From Bacteroidales bacterium (lineage in GTDB: Bacteria; Bacteroidota; Bacteroidia; Bacteroidales; P3), in NCBI GenBank assembly GCA_017483575.1, contig JAFUWF010000023.1:62001-126000 (forward strand): a stretch of DNA of 64,000 nucleotides, read 5' to 3'. This document shows, piece after piece, positions 53,975 through 62,289 of the stretch. The notes below the pieces were generated by a model. The model worked only from the letters and a program-made list of their open reading frames with translations, did no database searches and was not told the DNA's origin. Positions within the stretch are counted from its first letter, which is position 1; the number at the start of each line of letters is the position of its first letter. The position numbers and the translations under genes were made by a program.

Positions 53975-56971
53975 TCACAGTTCGCGGAGGGCCTGCTCGG
54001 CGGCTTCCATGCCGGCCTCGGCGGCCACGGAGAGCCAGCGCTTGGCTTCCTTCTTGTTCTTCTTCACACCCTCGCCGTTGGCGTAGAGCTGGCCGATGTA
54101 GTAGGCGCAGCGGACGTCGCCGGCCTCGGCACCTTTGAGGAACCACTGTGCGGCCTGCTCCATGTCCTCCTTCACGTATACGCCTTCGACGTAGCACATG
54201 GCCACGAGGAAGATGCCGTAGTTGGAGCCACGGTCGGCGGCCTGCATGTAGAGGTTGTAGGCCTTGCGGCTGTTGAGGACCACGCCCTCGCCCTCCTCGT
54301 AGCAGAGGCCGAGGCGGCAGAGGGCCTCGAGGTCGCCGCGGTCGGCGGCCATCTGGTAGAGTTCGACGGCGCGTTTCTTGTCGAGGGGCACAATCTCGCC
54401 ACTCTGGTGGCTGCCGGCCAGACGCTTCATGGCGGTGGTGGAACCCACGGCGACGGCGCGGTTGTACCACTCGAGGGTCTTCACGGTGTCGCGCGGCACC
54501 AGTTCGCCTTCGGCGTAGTTGTTGCCGATTTCCATCATGGCATCGGCGTTGCCCATGGTGGCGGAGCTGTCGAGGTAGCGGAGGTAGAGGGCGGTGTCGG
54601 CCTCGCAGCCTATGCCGTATAGGCGGGCCTGCGAGAGGAAATAGTAGCCCCTACCCTCTTCGTCGAGGTGGGATACATCGCTCAGGATGGCGTAGCCCTT
54701 CTCGGGGTTGGCATCGACACCGGCGCCGACCATCAGGGCCAGACCGCATTGCACATAGGCCTCGATGCTGCCGTTGCCAGCGGCGTTGGAGAGATAGCTC
54801 CAGGCCTGGGGATAGGCCTCCTGCGACCACAGGTAGCGGCCCATCATGTAGTCGCCACGGGGGTCGTCGCCCTTGGAGGCCTCGTAGTAGTAGGCCAGGG
54901 CGGTGTCGCCGCTGCGTTCCACGCCGGGCCATCCGTAGTTGTAGTAGTCGCCGATGACGGCCAGGGAGCGGTAGGAACCGGCCTTGGCGGCGTCGCGGAA
55001 GTAGGGCAATGCCAGGGTGGTGTCCTTCTGCACACCGATGCCGCGGAGGTAGCAGTCGCCGACGTAGTAGAGACCGGCGGCGTTGTCGTTCTCGATGGCG
55101 GCGGCCTGCTGGTAGAGCTCGTAGGCGCGGGCCGAATCGGGAGCCATGGTGGAGGTGCCGTTGCGGTAGAAGTCGCCGAGGTAGGCGTAGCCATCGCTGA
55201 TACCCGCCTCGCCGGCGCGCTGGTAATACTGCATAGCCATCGCGGTATCGGGCTCCACGCCGCGGCCGTGCTCGTAGGCTACGGCCAGCTGCATGAGGGA
55301 GACGCCGTCGTTCTGGTCGGCCAGCTGGCGGAACCAGTAGAGGGCGCTGTCGAGGTTCTGCTCGCAGCCGATGCCCTGCTGGTAGTCGTATCCGAGAGCG
55401 TACATGCCGTCGCGGTTGCCGGCCTGCGCGGAACGCAAGAGGAGCTGATGGCCGCGGGCGCGGGTGGCCGGGAGGGTGTCGAACGAGCCGTTGAGATAGA
55501 GGCGGGCCAGCTGGTAGTCGGCTTGCGGAACGGAGGCCATCTCGTAGCACTCGGCAGCCTTGCGGAAGTTGGGTTTCTCGAGGGATTCGTAGTACGAGCC
55601 GAGGGACAGCCAGCAGTCCGACGAGCCTTTGCGGCCGCCTTCCTCAAGGAACCTCAAGGCCTGTTTCTGGTTGCCGTCCACCGAGGCCGCGAGGGAGGCC
55701 TTGAAGACGTAGGCGTCATGGTTGCCGTTGGCCACGGCCATGTCGAAGCAGCGGCGTGCGTTGTCGGCATCGCCCATCTCCATGTATGTGCGTCCTGCCG
55801 CCACACGGAGCTCTTCGTCGCCCCAGTCGGCGCCCTGGAGGGCATAGCGTATCTCAGTCTGGTAGTCGCCGGCCTCGAAAGCCTTCTGGGCATAGTAACC
55901 GGCGGCCTGGGTGCTCTCCAGCTCGTAGCCCAGTTTGTAGTAGTACTCTACGCTGTCGGTATTGTCGTTGATGGAGTGGTAGCGGCACAGGTTGTTGATG
56001 GAGGCGACATCCTTCTTGCGTGCGCCACGATACCAGTAGCGGACCGCCAAGGCAGTGTCGACAGGCGTGAATTCGCCATAGATGTAGGAAGTGGCGATGT
56101 TGTCGTAGTTTTCATATCCCGGTTCGTCGCCGACCTCTTGGAAGAGGCGCAGGGCCAGGGGCTTGTCGAGGAGGGTGGTATCGGTGGCATAGCCAAGGAT
56201 ACGGGCCTCCATCATTTTATAAATTGCATCACCATGATACTTTTCTTTCAGCCGGCGGTATTCTGCCAAGGCAGCACGCTCGTCCCGGGGCATGCCCATT
56301 CCGAAGGCCTGATAGCGAGGATAGTCCAAGATGCAGGCGGTTTCTCCACAGGAGATGCCCTTTTGGATCGTCTTCAAGGCGGTCTTCTCGTCGCCCATCA
56401 TCATATAGTACGAGGCCATCAGGCTGTATTTCATGCTGTGGCAGGTGCCGCCTTTCACCTTTTTCAGGCATTGGAAGGCCTGCTGCACATCGTGCGGATA
56501 GGCCGTGCTGCCGTAGAGGAGAAGGCGGGCCTTGAGCGTCAGAGCCTCTTCGCAGCCCATGGCGATGGCCTTCTCGTTCAGTTCCTTGAAGCGCTGCGCA
56601 TCCTTTTTCACCCCATAGCCGTCGAGGTAGCAGACGGCGAGACGATAGGTGCCGTAGGGCGAGCCGGCATCGGCCGACGCCTTGGCCAGGCGGTAGCATT
56701 CGGCGCTGTCGCGGCCGAGGGCGGAATAGTAGATGGCCAGACGCGAGAGGTCGCCCTTGGCGTCGATGTTGCCGGCGGCGTCGGCTTGGCGGTAGAGTTC
56801 CAGGGCCTTGGCGGTGTCCACCGGCAGGCCGTAGCCCGACTCGTAGTGAGCAGCCAGCTCGCGCATGGCCTCGGTGTCGCCTTTGGCGACCTTCTTTTGC
56901 AGCTTCTCCACCTGTTGGCCGAAGCATGCCAAGGGGGCGAAAAGCATCATTGCGATTAATAGTCTCTTCAT
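53975..56971 (-). CDS. Exported Sel1-like-repeat protein, 998 residues
   Basis: Signal peptide MKRLLIAMMLFAPLACFG. The rest is more than twenty Sel1-like repeats of about 36 residues, in consensus A-x2-G-x3-A-x2-x-L-G-x2-Y-x2-G-x-G (for example AMKRLAGSHQSGEIVPLDKKRAVELYQMAADRGDLEALCRLGLCYEEGEGVVLNSRKAYNLYMQAADRG). SLR proteins serve as adaptors in the periplasm or cell surface. Tandem repeats of this kind also evolve in copy number. The protein ends without anchor or sorting tail. No canonical promoter is obvious on its side of the 263-bp upstream gap. Confidence 0.88.
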   Translation of the reverse strand: MKRLLIAMMLFAPLACFGQQVEKLQKKVAKGDTEAMRELAAHYESGYGLPVDTAKALELYRQADAAGNIDAKGDLSRLAIYYSALGRDSAECYRLAKASADAGSPYGTYRLAVCYLDGYGVKKDAQRFKELNEKAIAMGCEEALTLKARLLLYGSTAYPHDVQQAFQCLKKVKGGTCHSMKYSLMASYYMMMGDEKTALKTIQKGISCGETACILDYPRYQAFGMGMPRDERAALAEYRRLKEKYHGDAIYKMMEARILGYATDTTLLDKPLALRLFQEVGDEPGYENYDNIATSYIYGEFTPVDTALAVRYWYRGARKKDVASINNLCRYHSINDNTDSVEYYYKLGYELESTQAAGYYAQKAFEAGDYQTEIRYALQGADWGDEELRVAAGRTYMEMGDADNARRCFDMAVANGNHDAYVFKASLAASVDGNQKQALRFLEEGGRKGSSDCWLSLGSYYESLEKPNFRKAAECYEMASVPQADYQLARLYLNGSFDTLPATRARGHQLLLRSAQAGNRDGMYALGYDYQQGIGCEQNLDSALYWFRQLADQNDGVSLMQLAVAYEHGRGVEPDTAMAMQYYQRAGEAGISDGYAYLGDFYRNGTSTMAPDSARAYELYQQAAAIENDNAAGLYYVGDCYLRGIGVQKDTTLALPYFRDAAKAGSYRSLAVIGDYYNYGWPGVERSGDTALAYYYEASKGDDPRGDYMMGRYLWSQEAYPQAWSYLSNAAGNGSIEAYVQCGLALMVGAGVDANPEKGYAILSDVSHLDEEGRGYYFLSQARLYGIGCEADTALYLRYLDSSATMGNADAMMEIGNNYAEGELVPRDTVKTLEWYNRAVAVGSTTAMKRLAGSHQSGEIVPLDKKRAVELYQMAADRGDLEALCRLGLCYEEGEGVVLNSRKAYNLYMQAADRGSNYGIFLVAMCYVEGVYVKEDMEQAAQWFLKGAEAGDVRCAYYIGQLYANGEGVKKNKKEAKRWLSVAAEAGMEAAEQALREL

Positions 56972-57040
56972 AATATCTTTATTTTTAGTTCGTTATCAAT
57001 ATCACCACTTTTGGTTAGCGCCCATTTCACAGAATGGTTG

Positions 57041-57048
57041 TATCTTTG
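57041..57048 (+). promoter_or_regulatory. -7-like element upstream of a candidate small RNA
   Basis: TATCTTTG on the plus strand with the nearest TTTG (57010-57013) 27 bp upstream, longer than usual. No plus-strand protein gene follows. Confidence 0.4.
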
Positions 57049-57054
57049 CACTCG

Positions 57055-57154
57055 AAATGGAAAGATAAAAATCAGCATATTGTCATCATCCATTTTTGTG
57101 TTTTAGGATTAATAGCATAGAGGTCGTCTTAAGCCAACGGCCTCTTTGTTTTTT
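57055..57154 (+). ncRNA. Candidate small RNA between divergent/convergent genes
   Basis: A plus-strand TATCTTTG box is followed about 75 bp later by a good terminator (gaggtcgt/acggcctc, 57120-57144, then tttgtttttt). Between them there is no convincing ORF. A 10-bp inverted repeat (tcgaaatgga at 57052, tccatttcga at 57160) encloses the whole unit. The genes on both sides run leftward. Confidence 0.35.
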
Positions 57155-57234
57155 GTATGTCCATTTCGAAACGCCATATATACTATTATAACATGAAAAT
57201 CGCCAAAATACTACAGGGGCAGTATGTTTTAACA

Positions 57235-58086
57235 TCATTTAACTAAAATATAGCATCTGCAGACCCCGAAAGTGAGTTTCCGTTGCTTCACTTCGCGGCC
57301 GCCGGCAGCCTTGAGCCTGTCCATCATGGCGGCCCCCTTGGGGAAGCGCTCGATGCTGGACGGGAGGTAGGTGTAGGCCTCGCGGTTGCCCGCGATGCGG
57401 CTGCCCAGCCAGGGGATGATGTGGCGGGTGTAGAGGTTGTAGAAGGGCCTTACGAGTGGGCTATCGGGGGTGGAGAGCTCCAGGATGACCATGCGGCCAC
57501 CGGGCTTCAGGACGCGTACCATCTCCTTCAGGCCCTGTTCCAGGTGCACGAAGTTGCGGATGCCGAAGGCGCAGGTGACGGCGTCGAAAGCCTCGTCTTC
57601 GAATGGCAGATGCTCCGCGTCGGCAAGTCTTAGACAAACGCCTCCCTGACACACTCCTCCGTCTGCCCTTCGGGCATCCACCTCCCCTAACTTAGGGGAG
57701 GAGCTGGAATGTACCTGTTGTGTGTGTAAACTTGTTGACGAGGCGCAGCATTCTGGCTCTCCCCCCAAGTTAGGGGGAGTGCCCACCAGAACGGTGGGGG
57801 AGGGAGTGAGTTGCAGCGAGTAGCTGACAGAGGCGTGTGCCAACTTATGCCTTGCCACTGCCAGCATCTCCTCGCTGAGGTCGACGCCTGTGACAGTACA
57901 GCCTTGCCGGGCCAGGAGCAGGCACATGTCGCCCGTGCCACAGGCCACGTCGAGAATTGAGAATTGAGAATTGAGAATTGAGAATTCCTTAACCGCCCGC
58001 TTGCGCCAACAGCGGTCCAGCCCGAAGGTCATCAGGCGGTTCATGCGGTCGTAGTCGCGCGCTATGGTGTCGAAATCATAGGCCAT
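57235..58086 (-). CDS. menG: Demethylmenaquinone methyltransferase with a 60-residue repeat insertion
   Basis: 283 residues, against about 240 usual. Methylates demethylmenaquinone (UbiE/MenG, SAM-dependent). The N-terminal MAYDFDTIARDYDRMNRLMTFGLDRCWRKRAV, motif I LDVACGTGDMCLLLA, DLSEEML and the post-motif DAEHLPFEDEAFDAVTCAFGIRNF, then LKPGGRMVILELSTP and YLPSSIERFP are all conserved. Two insertions occur: residues about 35-45 (heptamer array) and about 86-149, encoded by a MITE-like palindromic element. Both keep the frame, in a loop between the third strand and the conserved acidic loop. The ATG at 58086 follows the menA stop by 2 bp. Confidence 0.9.
   Translation of the reverse strand: MAYDFDTIARDYDRMNRLMTFGLDRCWRKRAVKEFSILNSQFSILDVACGTGDMCLLLARQGCTVTGVDLSEEMLAVARHKLAHASVSYSLQLTPSPTVLVGTPPNLGGEPECCASSTSLHTQQVHSSSSPKLGEVDARRADGGVCQGGVCLRLADAEHLPFEDEAFDAVTCAFGIRNFVHLEQGLKEMVRVLKPGGRMVILELSTPDSPLVRPFYNLYTRHIIPWLGSRIAGNREAYTYLPSSIERFPKGAAMMDRLKAAGGREVKQRKLTFGVCRCYILVK
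57650..57810. mobile_element. MITE-like palindromic element inserted inside menG
   Basis: Ends cacactcctccgtc and the related gggggagggagtgag; inner palindromes cctcccctaacttaggggagg and ctccccccaagttagggggag. Same organisation as the intergenic copies at 17274 and 48247. On the menG strand it is open in frame, contributing about 54 residues including TPPNLGGE and SSSPKLGE. Confidence 0.88.
57954..57988. repeat. Heptamer array inside menG (5 units)
   Basis: Units gaattga repeated four times, then gaattcc. Translated as FSILNSQFSIL before the SAM-binding motif. Confidence 0.92.
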
Positions 58087-58088
58087 AA

Positions 58089-59021
58089 TCAGCAACCGTA
58101 TTTGGCCCTGAGGCTCAGCTCAAGAAACCAGACGATGGAATAGAGAAGCGACAGCAGGAAGGTTGACAGCACCAAGAGGGGAAGCATTGGATCGAGCCTC
58201 TTGCCGGAGCGGCGCCACACTCCCACAGCATGCCACACAAACAACGGCAGCAGCACCAGGCAGTAGAGGTTGGCACTGACAAAGCATGCAAAACCCAGCG
58301 CTACCAGCGCTGTCTGGTATACCCTGGCGCCGCGCTCGCCTAGACGCAAAGGCATGGTCTTGCGGATGCCGCGGTCGCTCTGCATGTCGCGTATGTTGTT
58401 CACGTTGAGAACTGCCACACTCAGCAGGCCCGTGCCCACGGCAGGCAGCAGCAAGTAGGGCTCAAGGATGAGGGCATGGGCTATGACGTAGTAGCTGCCC
58501 AGCACGCTGACAAGGCCAAAAAAGATGAAGACAAAGAGGTCGCCGAGGCCGACGTAGCCGTAGGGGTTCTTGCCGAGGGTGTAGTGGGTGGCGGCCCAGA
58601 TGGCGGCGGCGCCCAATGCCAGCAGGCTGGCAAATTGAAAATTGAAAATTGAAAATTGAAACGAGAATAGCAACATCAGCAGGCCACTGACGGCGCAGAC
58701 CACCACCATGGCGTTGATGGCGCGCCAGAGTTGTTTCTCCGTCAGGCCGTTGGCCATGCCGTAAGCAGGGCCTTCCCTACCCTCGCCGTCGACACCGCTG
58801 CGGTAGTCGCCCATCTCGTTGCTGAGGTTGGAGAGTATCTGCAGCGAGCAGGCCGTGAGCATCACGAGGGCAAAAGTCCACCAGTTGCCGCCTTGATGCG
58901 CCATGGCCAAAAGGCCGCCGCACACCACCCCTGCCAACGACAGGGGCAGCGTGCGGAGACGCATGGATTTTATCAAATTGAGAATTGAGAATTGAGAATT
59001 GAGAATTGGCTTACGCGACAT
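58089..59021 (-). CDS. menA: 1,4-dihydroxy-2-naphthoate polyprenyltransferase
   Basis: 310 residues. UbiA-family membrane prenyltransferase that makes demethylmenaquinone for MenG, the next gene. Conserved aspartate-rich motif NEMGDYRSGVDGEGREGP near residue 70 and NNIRDMQSDRGIRKT near 215; about eight hydrophobic helices. Two heptamer arrays are translated: at the N-terminus (PILNSQFSILN, just before SMRLRTLPLSLAGV) and in a helix around residue 123 (LFSFQFSIFNFQFASLL), where the repeat supplies hydrophobic residues. The ATG at 59021 is the first in frame; the true start could be the methionine after the array. Confidence 0.9.
   Translation of the reverse strand: MSRKPILNSQFSILNLIKSMRLRTLPLSLAGVVCGGLLAMAHQGGNWWTFALVMLTACSLQILSNLSNEMGDYRSGVDGEGREGPAYGMANGLTEKQLWRAINAMVVVCAVSGLLMLLFSFQFSIFNFQFASLLALGAAAIWAATHYTLGKNPYGYVGLGDLFVFIFFGLVSVLGSYYVIAHALILEPYLLLPAVGTGLLSVAVLNVNNIRDMQSDRGIRKTMPLRLGERGARVYQTALVALGFACFVSANLYCLVLLPLFVWHAVGVWRRSGKRLDPMLPLLVLSTFLLSLLYSIVWFLELSLRAKYGC
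58634..58661. repeat. Heptamer array inside menA (4 units)
   Basis: attgaaa repeated four times, read as a hydrophobic FQFSIFNFQF segment in a membrane helix. Confidence 0.92.
58977..59009. repeat. Heptamer array at the N-terminus of menA
   Basis: attgaga repeated four times plus a partial unit; read as ILNSQFSIL near the menA start. Confidence 0.92.
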
Positions 59022-59026
59022 AATTA

Positions 59027-59054
59027 TCAATTTTCAATTCTCCATTTTCACTTT
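59027..59054. repeat. Heptamer array across the aspS stop codon (4 units)
   Basis: Units tcaattt, tcaattc, tccattt, tcacttt. The aspS TGA (59034-59036) is the start of the second unit. Confidence 0.85.
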
Positions 59055-60791
59055 AATACAGAGCTCTTCCAGCTGCTCCTGGGCGATGGGACTGGGGCTG
59101 CCACTCATCACATCGCGGCCGGCGTTGTTCTTGGGGAAGGCGATGAAGTCGCGGATGCTGTCGGCGCCGGCGAAGATGGAGCAGAGACGGTCGAAACCGA
59201 AGGCCAAGCCGGCATGTGGCGGGGCGCCGTAGGTGAAGGCGTCCATGAGGAAACCGAACTGCGCGGCGGCGCTCTCGTCGGTGAAGCCCAGGGTGTGGAA
59301 CATCTTGTTCTGCAGGGTGCGGTCGTGGATACGGATGGAGCCGCCGCCCACCTCGCAGCCGTTCATGACGATGTCGTAGGCGTTGGCGCGGATGTCGCCC
59401 CAACGGCTGGGGTCGTCGAGCAGGGCCTCGTCTTCGGGCTTGGGGGCCGTGAAGGGGTGATGCATGGCGTAATAGCGCTGCGTCTCGTCGTCCCACTCCA
59501 GCAGGGGGAAGTCGATGACCCAGAGGGGTGCGAACTTCTGCGGGTCGCGCAGGCCGAGTTGCTGACCCATCTCAAGGCGCAGGGCGCAGAGCTGGGTGCG
59601 CGTCTTCATGGCGGGGCCGCAGAGCAGGAGCATCAGGTCGCCAGGCTTAGCCTCCATCTTGTCAGCGATGGCCTTCAGGGCATCAGCGTCATAGAACTTG
59701 TCCACGGACGACTTGAAGCTGCCGTCGGCGTTGTATTTGATGTAGACCATGCCGCCGGCGCCCACCTGCGGACGCTTGACGAAGTCGGTCAGCGCGTCGA
59801 GCTGCTTGCGTGTGTACTCGGCACAGCCGGGGGCCACGATGCCCACCACAAGCTCGGCGCCGTCGAAGAGACCGAAGCCGTGGCCCTTGACCACGTCGGT
59901 CACCTCCTTGAACTCCATGCCGAAGCGCAGGTCAGGCTTGTCGCTGCCGTAGAGGCGCATGGCGTCGTGCCAGGTCATGCGGGGGAACTTGTCGAATTCC
60001 AGACCCTTCATCTCCTTGAAGAGGTGCTTGGCCAGGCCCTCGAACATGTTGAGCACGTCCTCCTGATGGACGAAGGACATCTCGCAGTCGATCTGCGTGA
60101 ACTCGGGCTGGCGGTCGGCGCGGAGATCCTCGTCGCGGAAGCAGCGCACAATCTGGAAGTAGCGGTCCATGCCGGCCACCATGAGCAGCTGCTTGTACTG
60201 CTGGGGGCTCTGCGGCAGGGCGTAGAACTCGCCGGGGTTCATGCGGGAGGGCACCACGAAGTCGCGTGCACCCTCGGGCGTACTCTTGATGAGCATGGGG
60301 GTTTCTATCTCCAGGAAATCTCTATCCGAAAGGTAGTTGCGAACGAGCATAGCCATGCGGTGGCGCATCTCGAGGTTGCGGCGCACAGGGTTGCGACGGA
60401 TGTCGAGGTAGCGGTAGCGCATGCGGAGGTCGTCGCCGCCGTCGCTTTGGTCCTCGATGGTGAAGGGGGGCGTCTTGGCCTCGTTGAGGACGGTGAGCTC
60501 GGTGACCTCGATTTCGATTTCACCGGTGGGAATCTTGGTGTTCTTGGAGCTGCGCTCTATAACCTTGCCGGTGACCTGCAGCACGTATTCGCGGCCCAGA
60601 CGGCGGGCCTTCTCGCAGAGGTCGGCGTTGGTCTCCATGTTGAAAGCCAACTGCGTGATGCCGTAGCGGTCGCGCAGGTCGATGAAAGTCATGCCACCCA
60701 GGTCGCGGCTGCGCTGCAGCCATCCACAGAGGGTGACGGTCTGTCCCAGATTGGCGAGGCGTAGCTCGCCGCAAGTATTAGTTCTGTACAT
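59034..60791 (-). CDS. aspS: Aspartyl-tRNA synthetase
   Basis: 585 residues, bacterial type. N-terminal OB anticodon domain ([50 protein letters not shown]), class II motif 2 ([21 protein letters not shown]), GAD insertion domain and motif 3 ([29 protein letters not shown]). The last residues (IKVKMEN) and the stop come from a heptamer array, so the usual end of the enzyme may have been replaced. Lies directly upstream of menA. Confidence 0.97.
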   Translation of the reverse strand: MYRTNTCGELRLANLGQTVTLCGWLQRSRDLGGMTFIDLRDRYGITQLAFNMETNADLCEKARRLGREYVLQVTGKVIERSSKNTKIPTGEIEIEVTELTVLNEAKTPPFTIEDQSDGGDDLRMRYRYLDIRRNPVRRNLEMRHRMAMLVRNYLSDRDFLEIETPMLIKSTPEGARDFVVPSRMNPGEFYALPQSPQQYKQLLMVAGMDRYFQIVRCFRDEDLRADRQPEFTQIDCEMSFVHQEDVLNMFEGLAKHLFKEMKGLEFDKFPRMTWHDAMRLYGSDKPDLRFGMEFKEVTDVVKGHGFGLFDGAELVVGIVAPGCAEYTRKQLDALTDFVKRPQVGAGGMVYIKYNADGSFKSSVDKFYDADALKAIADKMEAKPGDLMLLLCGPAMKTRTQLCALRLEMGQQLGLRDPQKFAPLWVIDFPLLEWDDETQRYYAMHHPFTAPKPEDEALLDDPSRWGDIRANAYDIVMNGCEVGGGSIRIHDRTLQNKMFHTLGFTDESAAAQFGFLMDAFTYGAPPHAGLAFGFDRLCSIFAGADSIRDFIAFPKNNAGRDVMSGSPSPIAQEQLEELCIKVKMEN

Positions 60792-60796
60792 ATATA

Positions 60797-60828
60797 TTAA
60801 TGCGTTAATTCGTTAATGTGTCAATGCG
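60797..60828. repeat. Octamer array upstream of aspS (4 units)
   Basis: Units ttaatgcg, ttaattcg, ttaatgtg, tcaatgcg in the 69-bp gap between the MNT gene stop and the aspS start. It takes the place where a promoter or RBS for aspS would be expected. Confidence 0.8.
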
Positions 60829-60860
60829 TTAGTATTACAAGCCATGAAACATTGAAGTTG

Positions 60861-61181
60861 TCAAACGGCGACACCCGTACTCATCACATCGTCGTACAGG
60901 ATGCTGTCCTCGTTGTCTTCCATCAGCACGGGTTCGATGAGGCTGGTCACGGTGCGGCCGTCGCTAACGAGGTCGACCGACCGCTGGAGCCATTCCTCGT
61001 CGGCCACATGGGGCACGATGACAGCCACGTCGATGTCGCTCCACGGGTTGGGGGTGCCTTTGGCGTAGGAGCCGTACATCATGACTTTCAGCCGTCCGCC
61101 GAAGCGGGGGGCGATCACCTGCTTGTAGTGTCGGACGAGGCCGAGGGCTTCGTCGCGGCTGAGTACTCTTGGAGTATCCAT
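60861..61181 (-). CDS. MNT-type minimal nucleotidyltransferase
   Basis: 106 residues from the ATG at 61181. The signature GSYAKGTPNPWSDIDVAV (G37-S38, D49, D51) is that of pol-beta-like MNT proteins. In MNT-HEPN pairs the nucleotidyltransferase is the antitoxin and inactivates the HEPN ribonuclease by adding AMP residues. It overlaps the HEPN gene by 67 bp in another frame, an unusually long overlap. Product normally a small cytosolic protein. Confidence 0.85.
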   Translation of the reverse strand: MDTPRVLSRDEALGLVRHYKQVIAPRFGGRLKVMMYGSYAKGTPNPWSDIDVAVIVPHVADEEWLQRSVDLVSDGRTVTSLIEPVLMEDNEDSILYDDVMSTGVAV

Positions 61182-61552
61182 TGCTTGAATTGTTTGGTTT
61201 GTTCGACAAAGCCGCGGCATGTCTGTTCGTTGAGCGCGGCGGCGATGCGCTGTTTGTGCTCGGGGTAGCGGGCGGCGATGTACATAGGTTTCATGCGGTC
61301 GAGGAAGCCGCGCTGTGTGTCGTCGAGCTTCACGGCGAGGCCGCAGCCTTCGAGGAGCCGCCAGTGGTCGTGGATATAGGGCGGGTCGTCGTCGCGGGTG
61401 CCGCACCAGTAGGCCTTGATGGCTTTCTCCAATGCCTGGTGGCATTCGAAGGCCACATAGAGCCACCGGCCTCCCTGCTGGAGCCACTCCGCGGCGTCGA
61501 TGTCGCGCTCCGCGATGTCGAGCCATTTCTGCATTCTTACCGGGTTTGCCAT
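61115..61552 (-). CDS. HEPN-domain protein, partner of MNT
   Basis: 145 residues. Helical HEPN pattern: MQKWLDIAERDIDAAEWLQQGGRWLYVAFECHQALEKAIKAYW, then YIAARYPEHKQRIAAAL. R95 and H99 are the possible catalytic pair, but the spacing is R-x3-H and not the canonical R-x4-6-H, so nuclease activity is uncertain. The last 22 residues are encoded by the same DNA as the start of the MNT gene. Toxin-antitoxin function is inferred from the pairing. Confidence 0.8.
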   Translation of the reverse strand: MANPVRMQKWLDIAERDIDAAEWLQQGGRWLYVAFECHQALEKAIKAYWCGTRDDDPPYIHDHWRLLEGCGLAVKLDDTQRGFLDRMKPMYIAARYPEHKQRIAAALNEQTCRGFVEQTKQFKQWILQEYSAATKPSASSDTTSR

Positions 61553-61661
61553 TTCTTACTTTTTTCCCATGTAACGCAAGTAATCTGCTTTTATTGTATA
61601 TCCTGGAAACAAAAATAACAGCGCAGAGGCACCGAGATGGGATAGCTAAAAACGCGAACCG

Positions 61662-61699
61662 CCGTGCATTATTGCACGGCGGCCCTGTTTTTTTTTTTG
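61662..61699. terminator. Terminator-like hairpin beyond the lipoprotein cluster
   Basis: Stem gccgtgca/tgcacggc and a T-run after a ggccctg spacer on the plus strand. On the minus strand it is followed by a weaker T-rich stretch. Confidence 0.5.
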
Positions 61700-61734
61700 C
61701 AAAATGCTTCTTTCGAGACCCTCCGAGGGAGACG

Positions 61735-61780
61735 TTGTCAACCTCTCAAGTTGACGCTGTCAACCCTGGAAGTTGACAAC
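61735..61780. repeat. Tandem short palindromes (gtcaac ... gttgac)
   Basis: Two 22-bp copies, each with gtcaac and gttgac arms; the outer bases (cgttgtcaac and gttgacaacg) also pair. Adjacent to the end of the first lipoprotein gene. Confidence 0.7.
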
Positions 61781-61782
61781 GC

Positions 61783-62265
61783 CTACTTCTTGACATACTC
61801 CATCACGCCGGAATCTCCGCCGTGGCCGAAGACTTGCTCGCCACCTTTGTCGACCTTCAGGATGTTGCCCGAAATCTCGTAGGTGAACTCGTACTCCATC
61901 GCAGGCTCGCTCATATCCGGCTCGTTGTAGGTGAAGTCGCTGTCCTCGCTGTTCATCACGCCGTTGTGGCGCAGCGTGAGGCGGAGCGTGTTGCCGTCGA
62001 CAGTGTAGGGGCCGGCCAGGCTGATGCCGTAGTGCCAAGTGTCCCCGTTCTCATAGGTGTCGTAGCAGGTGAAGTACAGCGACATCGTGCCGTCGGCCTT
62101 GAAGGCCATCGTCTCCGTGTACTCGCGGACGATATTCTCCTGTGTTTCATGATACTCCCACGTACCGACGATGGCCGGGGTGTCGTTGTTTTCGTCGTCC
62201 TTGCCGCAGGCGGCAAAGAGCATCATCGTCGCCGCAAGGGCGCAAAGGATTGTTCTTGCTTTCAT
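61783..62265 (-). CDS. Small lipoprotein 1 (lipocalin-like)
   Basis: 160 residues. Lipobox LFAAC (C20), then GKDDENND. The mature domain IVGTWEYHETQENIVREYTETMAFKADGTMSLYF has the G-x-W start of lipocalin-like domains common in Bacteroidales. The first in a row of three leftward small lipoproteins with the same leader (MLFAAC-GKD..., TPxEAA in the other two), suggesting duplication. Function unknown. Confidence 0.7.
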   Translation of the reverse strand: MKARTILCALAATMMLFAACGKDDENNDTPAIVGTWEYHETQENIVREYTETMAFKADGTMSLYFTCYDTYENGDTWHYGISLAGPYTVDGNTLRLTLRHNGVMNSEDSDFTYNEPDMSEPAMEYEFTYEISGNILKVDKGGEQVFGHGGDSGVMEYVKK

Positions 62266-62289
62266 GTTGTCTGTCGTTTTAGGGGGTGA

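Noticed and set aside
54668-56959. A 763-codon plus-strand open frame opposite the Sel1-repeat gene
   Set aside because: It mirrors the repeats of the true gene and has no start signal; the minus-strand reading has a signal peptide and repeat consensus.
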